DNA of 64,000 nucleotides. Source: Thioalkalivibrio paradoxus (GTDB taxonomy: Bacteria > Pseudomonadota > Gammaproteobacteria > Ectothiorhodospirales > Ectothiorhodospiraceae). Below, in pieces: positions 1 to 6,108 of this stretch. Position 1 is the stretch's first letter, and each line of letters begins with the position of its first letter. The translations under genes were made by a program, and so were the position numbers. A model generated the notes under the pieces. It had not been told where the DNA came from. It ran no database searches and saw only the letters and a program-made list of their open reading frames with translations. The stretch is from NCBI GenBank assembly GCA_011390565.1, contig JAABSC010000008.1, forward strand, positions 1 through 64,000. The letters run 5' to 3'.

Positions 1-23
1 CTCCTCCTCGTCGATGCACGCTA

Positions 24-72
24 ACCTGTAAACCATCCTCCCGGTCTACCCTGTAAACGATGCTACCGGTCT
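24..72. repeat. Two-unit ~25-bp tandem repeat
   Basis: Two adjacent units of 24 and 25 bp share CTGTAAAC at the front and CCGGTCT at the end, and a third start (GTACCT) follows. The remnant end of an insertion sequence is possible, but no transposase fragment is visible. Confidence 0.45.
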
Positions 73-83
73 GTACCTAAAAA

Positions 84-130
84 CCCCCTCCCCCGCTCGC
101 GGGGGAGGGATGGGGAGGGGGCGCTGCGCC
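84..130. repeat. C/G-rich hairpin repeat, copy 1
   Basis: CCCTCCCCCGC, a short loop and GGGGGAGGG form a strong hairpin, followed by ATGGGGAGGGGGCGC. A near-identical copy lies at 34125-34171, directly after the lipB stop codon. A related inverted segment (CCCTCTCCCGCAAGCGGGAG) follows at about 157-176. Both copies lie just upstream, on the plus strand, of an ACACGGAA element, so the two repeat types travel or accumulate together. Confidence 0.7.
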
Positions 131-241
131 AGCCCCGGCCCTCACCGCCGGCCCCTCTCCCGCAAGCGGGAGAAGGGAGATCTGCGCACTTTTCACGTTA
201 ACTGTCATGGCGTCGCGCCACCCTGGGCAAAGAAAAAAAGC

Positions 242-324
242 GAGCCACAGAAAACACGGAAGAGCACGGACAAAACCTTTAACGAACTTCCTTTTCCGTG
301 TGTTTCCGTGTTTTCCGTGGCTGA
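242..324. repeat. ACACGGAA inverted-repeat element, copy 1
   Basis: The left part reads GAGCCACAGAAAACACGGAA and the right part is its near-complement (TTTCCGTGTTTTCCGTGGCT), enclosing a variable centre. Three further copies lie at 5665-5760, 34223-34312 and 44494-44576. No reading frame is conserved between copies, so this is a non-coding dispersed repeat able to fold into a long hairpin. Confidence 0.75.
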
Positions 325-385
325 ACTTCTTTAACGGTGCCCGGCCCGGAATGCCTCGGCCTGGAGCGCGGCTGGCCAAGTCCCG

Positions 386-1666
386 TCAGGCAAGGATTCG
401 CCAGGCGAGCCAGATCAGCGAGAACACGGTCAGGAAGGCGATGCCGGTCCAGGCGAGGGCGACCAACGCGGGGCCCGGACGCGCTTCGGGTGGCATGTGC
501 GCGTCGGTGACCACCCGCAGCGTCAGCCAGGCCAGCACCGGGGCCGACAAAAAGGAAATGGTCGTCGCGAGGTCGATCAACTGGGTGAATCGGGTGCCGG
601 CCAGATACAGAATCAGCAGCGCTCCGGAGATCACCACGATCAGCGAGATCCGATAGATCCACTCGTCATGCGGCTTTCTGGCGCGCGGGTCGTCGGGCCC
701 GTGTCGCGCCACCGCAAGCAGTGCCGAAAGCACCCGGGGATAGGCGTCGGTGACCGCGAGGGTCGTGCTGAACATGGTGCTGAGCGCGGCGATGGCGATC
801 AGGGGGCGGCTCCACTCGCCCAGCGTGCCGGCGTAGAGATCCACCAGTTGCGCGGAGAAGCCGACGGCCGAGTCCGCGAAGGGGATGCCACTGGCATACA
901 TCAGGAGGGCGCCGAGCAGCAGGAAGGCGACCGCCAGCAGCGTTGCGCCGATATAGCCGAGGCGGAAGTCGATCATGGCGTTGCGCAGGCTCGGTGGCTG
1001 ACCGGTTTCCCGAGCCCGTTCCTGGCTCCAGAGCGAGTGCCAGACGGCCACTTCCAGCGGGATCGGCATCCAGCCGACGAGCGCGAGCAGGAACGCAAAC
1101 CCGGCCGCGGTCCAGATCTGGGGAGCCTGCTCCAGGCCGCTGAGGCCGTGCCAATCGAGTTCGCCCCCGAGCGCCAGGCTGACGGCGGCCACGGTGGAGA
1201 CCGTGAGCGCGGCCACGATCATCTTCATGGCGAGATCCAGCCCGCGATAGTTACCGACCGCCAGGAGCACGAGGCAGGCCACGAGAATTCCGGCTGAAAG
1301 GGTAGCCGGCGCGGCATCGATGCCGAACACGAGTCCGGCAAGGCCCGCCGTCACCACGGTGACCACTGCCTGAATGATGAACATGGTGAAGACGGTGATC
1401 AGTGCGAACAGGCCCAGCGCCCAGCGCCCGATCCGTCGATATCCGACCAGCAGGTTCTCGCCGGTGGCCGCGGCATAGCGCGGACCAAACTCAAGGAAAG
1501 GGTATTTGAACAGGCAGGCGAGCAGGACCAGGGGCAGCAGCAGGAGGCCATACTCGGCCCCGGCACGGGTTGACTGCACCAGGTGCGAGACGCCGACGGC
1601 GGCGCCGGCCATCAACAGGCCGGGTCCGATCGCCGCGCGCAGGGGAGACATCGACACTCGGTACAT
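386..1666 (-). CDS. Divergent Nramp-family transporter homologue
   Basis: A polytopic inner-membrane protein of 426 residues with about ten to eleven hydrophobic segments. The GPGLLMAGAAVG opening is typical of the Nramp metal-ion transporter family. Two family signatures are missing. The TM1 Asp-Pro-Gly-Asn motif is replaced around residues 24-28 (VGVSH), and the TM6 Met-Pro-His-Asn motif reads MPIP at 200-203. Substrate specificity therefore cannot be read from the family, and Mn/Fe transport is doubtful. The start at 1666 was chosen because the hydrophobic part begins right after it and a GAGG lies upstream; an ATG at 1651 is the alternative. It follows the TlpA-like gene on the same strand after 94 nt and may be co-transcribed. 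Confidence 0.75.
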   Translation of the reverse strand: MYRVSMSPLRAAIGPGLLMAGAAVGVSHLVQSTRAGAEYGLLLLPLVLLACLFKYPFLEFGPRYAAATGENLLVGYRRIGRWALGLFALITVFTMFIIQAVVTVVTAGLAGLVFGIDAAPATLSAGILVACLVLLAVGNYRGLDLAMKMIVAALTVSTVAAVSLALGGELDWHGLSGLEQAPQIWTAAGFAFLLALVGWMPIPLEVAVWHSLWSQERARETGQPPSLRNAMIDFRLGYIGATLLAVAFLLLGALLMYASGIPFADSAVGFSAQLVDLYAGTLGEWSRPLIAIAALSTMFSTTLAVTDAYPRVLSALLAVARHGPDDPRARKPHDEWIYRISLIVVISGALLILYLAGTRFTQLIDLATTISFLSAPVLAWLTLRVVTDAHMPPEARPGPALVALAWTGIAFLTVFSLIWLAWRILA

Positions 1667-1760
1667 TCGGGAGGGCCTCGCGCCATCGGAATGCGTCGGC
1701 ACGATACGCGAACCCGGGGTGCTCGGGAAGCCGGATCGGCGGGCCGGTCGATGCCCGTGC

Positions 1761-3044
1761 CTATTCGTCGAGTAATTCCTGGATCTGCGCCACGACGCCT
1801 GCTTCATGCCACTCGATGGCACCGTACAGCGAGTGACTCAGGCGTCCCTCGCGGTCGACCACGTAGCTGCTGGGATAGGCCAGCGCACGCCAGTCTTCCA
1901 GCGAGACGCGCTGCGGGTCCAGCAGCACGGTGAAATTGGTGGCCACCCGTTCGAGAAAGGCGCGGATGGTGGCCTCCGACTCGCCGAGATTGACGGCCAG
2001 GATCCGGAAGCCCTGGTCACGCAGTTGGTCTTCCAGCTGCTGCATGGATGGCATCTCGCGCACGCAGGGCGGGCACCAGCTGGCCCAGAAATTGATCAGC
2101 ACCACCTCGCCACGGTAGTTCGCGAGATCGCGGAGTTCGCCCTCGAGGTCCGGCAAGCGCAGCGGCGGCGCCTCGGGCCGCGTGTACAGGGGTTCCAGCA
2201 ACCGTTCCTGCCGGGTGGGTGTCGCCAGCCGGACCTGCTCCGAGGTCAGCGGTGGCGGGACACGTGCGGCCGGCACCCGTGCGAGCGCCCGCATCCCCCG
2301 GATGAGCTCGCCCGCGAACTCGGGTTTCAGATCTTCCTCCGCTTCGAGGGTGTTTGGTCGGAAGAAGAATCGGTCGCGAACGTCGGGGAGGGTGCGCAGG
2401 GCAACCGCGCTACCCCCGGTTTCCAGCAACGAACGGACCTCCTGGAGCAACGGGTACTGCGGAGAGAGTGCCGGCTGGATCAGGTACACGGGGAGGTTCG
2501 TCGCCCGAGCGATGGGATGGAACTCCGGTACTTCGCCGACTTCGGGCAGGCCCGTGTGCAGGTAGGGGCTCATCAGCAGCAGGCCGCGCAGGTGTTCGGC
2601 CCCGGGATGCTCGATCTGCCATTCGCGCAGGCCTTCCAGCAGCCAGGGCGCGGCGCGATCGTTGCCGAACACGAAGACCGGGCGTTCCCCTCCGCGCGAG
2701 CTCATTTCGATCAGCCGTGGGACCAGAGGGGTGGGGATCCGGTCGAAACTGCTGGGCGCGGTCGGCAGAAAATAACCGGCGAATGGATCGGGCAGCCAGA
2801 CCTCGATGCCCGCTGCCTGCAGTTGCTCCGCCTGAAACGCGTGTCCCGGCAGGAGTCCGTGTTCCGAAGGGAGCCAGACGAGCACGGGTCCGTCCGCGGA
2901 AAAGACCGAGACGGGCACATCTGCGCCATCGTCCATTTCCAGTGCGGTTTCCGCGACTCCGGCTTGCGCGTGGAGCGATCCCAGGCCCGGAAGGCACATC
3001 ACCAGCAGGAAGGCCCGAAGATGTTTCCAGAGATGATGCGTCAT
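1761..3044 (-). CDS. Periplasmic hydrolase-like/TlpA thioredoxin fusion
   Basis: A 427-residue exported protein. An N-terminal signal peptide ends near AQA (residue 28). Residues about 40-260 look like an alpha/beta-hydrolase-type Rossmann region (VFVFGND, LRGLLLMSPYLH), but no clean Gly-x-Ser-x-Gly nucleophile elbow is visible. The C-terminal ~130 residues are a TlpA/ResA-type thioredoxin domain with WCPPC (C324 and C327) in the usual NFWASWCPPC context, so thiol-disulfide exchange in the periplasm is the likely activity. The ATG at 3044 directly precedes the signal peptide; the longer frame upstream lacks one. The role of the first domain is unknown. Known TlpA partners in cytochrome c maturation or oxidative folding are not adjacent. 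Confidence 0.7.
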   Translation of the reverse strand: MTHHLWKHLRAFLLVMCLPGLGSLHAQAGVAETALEMDDGADVPVSVFSADGPVLVWLPSEHGLLPGHAFQAEQLQAAGIEVWLPDPFAGYFLPTAPSSFDRIPTPLVPRLIEMSSRGGERPVFVFGNDRAAPWLLEGLREWQIEHPGAEHLRGLLLMSPYLHTGLPEVGEVPEFHPIARATNLPVYLIQPALSPQYPLLQEVRSLLETGGSAVALRTLPDVRDRFFFRPNTLEAEEDLKPEFAGELIRGMRALARVPAARVPPPLTSEQVRLATPTRQERLLEPLYTRPEAPPLRLPDLEGELRDLANYRGEVVLINFWASWCPPCVREMPSMQQLEDQLRDQGFRILAVNLGESEATIRAFLERVATNFTVLLDPQRVSLEDWRALAYPSSYVVDREGRLSHSLYGAIEWHEAGVVAQIQELLDE

Positions 3045-3134
3045 GAGCGTGTGCCTTGTGGGTCGAGAGGGTTTCCATCCACCGGTAGACGCGGCAGCAA
3101 CCGATTTGATCCGTTGGGCCGGGAATCGCAGGCA

Positions 3135-3163
3135 CAAAAAAGCCCGGTCCTTGCGGACCGGGC
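3135..3163 (-). terminator. Rho-independent terminator of the sulfur-globule gene
   Basis: GCCCGGTCC, TTGC, GGACCGGGC form a 9-bp stem with a run of A on the plus strand to its left, which is a T-run at the 3' end of a minus-strand transcript. It lies 30 nt after the stop of the sulfur-globule-type gene. Confidence 0.85.
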
Positions 3164-3192
3164 CATTTACTCTAACCGAAAGTCAGACTGAC

Positions 3193-3594
3193 TTATTCGG
3201 CGGGAGCGGCTTCCGGCTGCTGACCCTGGGGCATCGGGGCACCGTAGGGCGCGCCGCCGTAGGGGGCGCCGTAGCCGTAGGGGGCGCCGTAGCCGCGACC
3301 GTAGCCGTAGCCGTCACCTTCGCCGCGGCCATAGCCGTGGCCGCGACCGGTACCGCGGGCGCTGAAGTCGAAGTCGCTGAACATGTCGCCCATGCCGAAC
3401 ATGTCACCCATGCCGCGGCCGTAGCCGGGGCCGTAGGCGCCAGGACCGTAGGCACCAGGACCGTACGCGCCGGGACCGTAACCGGGACCGCCGTAACCGT
3501 AACCCGGGCCGCCCCACTGGGCGCTGGAGGTCATCGGGATGGCGAACGCGCCAACGAGGGCGGCAGCGGCGAGAAGCTTGAGAGAGTTGCGCAT
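3193..3594 (-). CDS. Sulfur globule family protein
   Basis: A 133-residue secreted protein with a signal peptide cleaved near SSAQ (residue 25). The mature part is extremely rich in Gly, Tyr and Pro and built of repeats ([20 protein letters not shown], then [18 protein letters not shown]), separated by a Met/Asp/Phe-rich linker ([11 protein letters not shown]). This composition matches the structural envelope proteins of periplasmic sulfur globules in sulfur-oxidising gammaproteobacteria. It would coat stored elemental sulfur. The start was chosen as the ATG beginning the signal peptide. It is monocistronic, with its own promoter, a palindromic operator-like site and a terminator. The assignment rests on composition and architecture, not on a catalytic motif. 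Confidence 0.75.
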   Translation of the reverse strand: MRNSLKLLAAAALVGAFAIPMTSSAQWGGPGYGYGGPGYGPGAYGPGAYGPGAYGPGYGRGMGDMFGMGDMFSDFDFSARGTGRGHGYGRGEGDGYGYGRGYGAPYGYGAPYGGAPYGAPMPQGQQPEAAPAE

Positions 3595-3730
3595 TGTGGA
3601 ATCCTTATATCTATGAGTGGTGCCCTGAATCTTCCGCGATTTGCGGGCAGCGCCTAGGGCGGAACACTGCGGGTGGATCTCCTGCTTGCGTGACCGGCAA
3701 CGCCTTTCAAACTTCTCCGACCGATCCAAA

Positions 3731-3750
3731 ATATTAGAGAGATCTAATAT
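3731..3750. promoter_or_regulatory. 20-bp perfect palindrome, candidate operator
   Basis: ATATTAGA, a 4-nt spacer and TCTAATAT form a perfect 8-bp inverted repeat, strikingly AT-rich in a GC-rich genome. It lies just downstream of the predicted -10 box, where a bound repressor would block the sulfur-globule promoter. ArsR/SmtB-type sulfide- or polysulfide-responsive repressors use AT-rich palindromes of this kind. The identity of the regulator is inference. Confidence 0.55.
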
Positions 3751-3757
3751 GGGGCGC

Positions 3758-3786
3758 ATCCTACGGGAGCCCGGAAGGTAATGCAA
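3758..3786 (-). promoter_or_regulatory. Sigma-70-type promoter of the sulfur-globule gene
   Basis: On the minus strand TTGCAT (3786-3781) and TAGGAT (3763-3758) are separated by exactly 17 nt. The predicted transcript starts about 7 nt further on, at the edge of or inside the palindrome at 3731-3750. Confidence 0.5.
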
Positions 3787-3956
3787 GCGCCATTTCGAAA
3801 AAATCGAACATGCCGGGCGAATTCTGGACTTCCAACCGATCCCTGGACCCCTGATTCAGAGGCTTGCGGCAGAAACTCACAGTAAACAATTTTTGCGTGA
3901 TGCCTCGGAACCGGCCTCCGACCCCATCCGGCGCTCGTATCTTGCGGGGTTACGCT

Positions 3957-4919
3957 TCAGGCCAGGGCGCCTCCACAGCTGGATCCCTGTCCGGCCGTGC
4001 AGCCGTAGCAGTGATCGGCCACGGCGACCGCGCCGTTGTCCAGCGCATCCGGGTCGAGATCGCGGAGGTGTGTCCGAGGGCGACCGGTGGCCGCGAGCGG
4101 GATGTGGAGCATCTGGTTGAAGTCGCAATCATAGAGATAACCCTGCCAGTCCACCGAGATGAGCGAACGGCACATCACGTGTTCCAGGTTGGTGTCCTGG
4201 TGCGCCAGCCGCAGCGTACGCAGATAGCCATCATACTCTCCCCGGCGGGCCAGCGTCTTGGCGAACCGGTTGATCGGCATGTTGGCGATGGTCAGCAATC
4301 GAGTGAACGCGATCCCGTACTGCCTGCCCAGATGCTCCTGGTAGGCGGCCTGCAGTTCAACTTGTGGGGGAGGCAGCTGGGGACCCTGGGGGTTGTATAC
4401 GAGAGAGAGTTCCAGCCCGGTGCCGGGTTTCCCGTAGCCGAGCGCGTTCAGCTGGTGCAGCCCGCGGATACTGTCGTGGAACACGCCGTCGCCGCGCTGG
4501 GCGTTGACGTTGTCCTCAATGTAGCAGGGCAGTGAGGCCACGACTCCGACCTGCTGCATGGCCAGGAACTCGGCGAGGTCCTCCTGCCCCGGCTGGGACA
4601 GGACCGTCAGGTTGCAGCGATCAAGCACCTCGACGCCCAATGCGCGGGCAGCGCGCACGAGGTCACGGAAATGCGGGTTCAGTTCGGGGGCGCCCCCGGT
4701 CAGATCCAGCGTCCGGATTCCCGCCCGGTCCAGGAAACCCAGGATTTCGTCCACCGTGTCGCGCTGCATCACTTCCTTGCGGTTGGGGCCGGCATTGACG
4801 TGGCAGTGGAAACAGGTCTGATTGCAGACGTAGCCAAGATTCGCCTGCACGGTGGTGAGACGCCCCCGCCGGATGCTCGGGAAGTCGTCCAGTGAGCCGA
4901 TCGGTTCGATGGATGCCAT
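3957..4919 (-). CDS. arsS: ArsS-type radical SAM protein
   Basis: A 320-residue radical SAM enzyme. The cluster motif C-x3-C-x2-C is at C32, C36 and C39 (CNQTCFHC), followed by the LTGGAPELN SAM-binding segment. The C-terminal domain ends in a Cys-rich CYGCTAGQGSSCGGAL signature of the ArsS/DUF3641 family, where it probably binds a further Fe-S cluster. ArsS acts in arsenosugar biosynthesis, adding the 5'-deoxyadenosyl group to dimethylarsenite made by ArsM. No arsM or other ars gene lies in this window, so the pathway role is family-based. A DUF3047 gene starts upstream on the same strand, 42 nt away. Confidence 0.8.
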   Translation of the reverse strand: MASIEPIGSLDDFPSIRRGRLTTVQANLGYVCNQTCFHCHVNAGPNRKEVMQRDTVDEILGFLDRAGIRTLDLTGGAPELNPHFRDLVRAARALGVEVLDRCNLTVLSQPGQEDLAEFLAMQQVGVVASLPCYIEDNVNAQRGDGVFHDSIRGLHQLNALGYGKPGTGLELSLVYNPQGPQLPPPQVELQAAYQEHLGRQYGIAFTRLLTIANMPINRFAKTLARRGEYDGYLRTLRLAHQDTNLEHVMCRSLISVDWQGYLYDCDFNQMLHIPLAATGRPRTHLRDLDPDALDNGAVAVADHCYGCTAGQGSSCGGALA

Positions 4920-4961
4920 AGCGTGGATCGCCTTGGGTCGGTGGTTGTGAAAATCCTGAGG

Positions 4962-5636
4962 CTATTGAGGCAGAAAGCGAATTGTGCCGTAAAAGGCCCG
5001 GGTTTCCCGGCCGGTGTTGTCGCAATCGGTCATCACCGCGACGGCGCTGATGCGTTCCGGTTCGCGGTCGTGGAAACGGCGGAAATCCTCGAGCACGTTG
5101 CGCCGTTCGGTGCGCCAGCCCTGGCCCGCTTCCGCCGCGGAGGCGACCGCGATCATCCGCGCCTGTGCGGCGAAGGCGTTGGGCCAGTCCGTGTCCCGGG
5201 GCGAAGTGCTGCTCCAGACGTAATTCAGCGCCCGTGTCCGCCAGCGCAGCACCGGCGCCTCGTCGACGACATAGAGTCGGGCCGGGTAATCGTCTCCGCT
5301 GCGAGTGGTTTCGTCGATGCCGTCGAGGGTTTCATCCACGCGCCACTCCCACTCGAGGATCGGCGTCTCCATCAGGTCGATATCCTTGCGGTAGAAGAGA
5401 CCCGAGGCGGTGCCTTCCGTGCAGCTGGCGGCTACCGTCAGGCGATCATCCACCTCGAGCAGCCGGTAGTCGGTGACGCCTGCAAAGGAGTGCGGCTCCC
5501 AGGCGATGATGTCCTCGGGTTCGAAGGTAATTCCATGCGCCGTACCGGCGACGAGGGTCACGAAGACAAGCAGACCGGCCGCGGACCCGTTTTGAGCGGC
5601 GCGGTGGGTCGGGCGGCAGGCGTCGACTCCAGTCAT
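4962..5636 (-). CDS. DUF3047 family exported protein
   Basis: A 224-residue protein with a hydrophobic N-terminal segment ending in AGTAHG (about residue 35), suggesting export. The rest contains LEWEWRVDETL and a DDYPARLYVV segment, characteristic of the DUF3047 family of periplasmic, beta-rich proteins of unknown function. It is followed 42 nt later by the ArsS-type gene on the same strand, so the two could be co-transcribed. The ATG at 5636 was taken because the signal-like segment follows it. No catalytic motif can be named. Confidence 0.65.
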   Translation of the reverse strand: MTGVDACRPTHRAAQNGSAAGLLVFVTLVAGTAHGITFEPEDIIAWEPHSFAGVTDYRLLEVDDRLTVAASCTEGTASGLFYRKDIDLMETPILEWEWRVDETLDGIDETTRSGDDYPARLYVVDEAPVLRWRTRALNYVWSSTSPRDTDWPNAFAAQARMIAVASAAEAGQGWRTERRNVLEDFRRFHDREPERISAVAVMTDCDNTGRETRAFYGTIRFLPQ

Positions 5637-5664
5637 ATCCTGTTTGTCCTCTTAATGTGAAAAT

Positions 5665-5760
5665 CAGCCGCGGAAGACACGGAACAACTCGGATATTTAA
5701 AGGGAAACGAAGGGAGCTCTGGCTCTTTTCCGCGTGTTTCCGTGTTCTTTCCGTGGCTCG
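5665..5760. repeat. ACACGGAA inverted-repeat element, copy 2
   Basis: Outer arms AGCCGCGGAAGACACGGAA and TTTCCGTGTTCTTTCCGTGG surround a centre (GGGAAACGAAGGGA, then GGCTCTTTTC) that is also found in the copy at 34223-34312. This shows that the inside of the element is partly conserved as well. Confidence 0.75.
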
Positions 5761-5839
5761 CCTTTGCATCATCGGGGTTGCGCAGCGCCATGACAGTTTG
5801 TCCTGGTTCGGTATCCACGGTTCGGTTGCGGGCGGGACG

Positions 5840-5946
5840 GCTGGATTCAGGGCATCGGCCCGAGGGTGTTGGCAGCAGCGATTCTGCCGTCAGGCCCACA
5901 GGGATGTTATGTACGGCGTCCCTCGGGCGGATGCCCTGAATCCAGC
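5840..5946. repeat. Conserved-core palindromic element, copy A
   Basis: Two 27-bp arms (5840-5866 and 5920-5946) are inverted repeats of each other with a single mismatch. They enclose a 53-nt core that begins TGTTGGCAGCAG and ends TACGGCGT. The core aligns along its length with the core of copy B (47981-48032), whereas the arms of the two copies have unrelated sequences. A smaller hairpin (GGCAG/CTGCC) sits inside the core. No protein is encoded. Confidence 0.8.
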
Positions 5947-6108
5947 TGGGTACAAACTCCTGCGAATCCTCAGATGGGAGGGTGACCCGAACCAGGGACC
6001 GCCGAAATCCGTGAAAACCGAAATAGGCCGCCCATGCGTCCTTCGTTATGCTCGACGCAATGATCCGGGACGTTTCCGGCAAACCGTGCCATTGACGAGG
6101 AGTAGGGC

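Larger units (their letters stand above)
1..385. other. Gene-free left edge, repeat-rich
   Basis: No open reading frame here resembles a protein. The stretch contains a short tandem repeat (24-72), a C/G-rich hairpin repeat (84-130), an inverted partial copy of it around 139-180, and one copy of the ACACGGAA inverted-repeat family (242-324). It lies downstream of the minus-strand Nramp gene, so the G/C-rich hairpin may also end that transcript. Confidence 0.6.
3595..3956. other. Intergenic region upstream of the sulfur-globule gene
   Basis: This 362-nt stretch contains the promoter and palindrome of the sulfur-globule gene (3731-3786). No convincing small gene or terminator for the ArsS gene is seen in the remainder. 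Confidence 0.6.
5637..6108. other. Repeat-filled divergent intergenic region
   Basis: A 472-nt gap between two divergently oriented genes. It contains an ACACGGAA element (5665-5760) and the first copy of the conserved-core palindromic element (5840-5946). The short open frames here are not conserved between the repeat copies and are taken as non-coding. A ribosome binding site (GAGGAG) precedes the gene at 6109. Confidence 0.65.

Noticed and set aside
3193..3500. Tandem DNA repeats that look like a CRISPR or satellite
   Set aside because: The repeats are the codons of the Gly/Tyr repeats of the sulfur-globule protein, without spacers.
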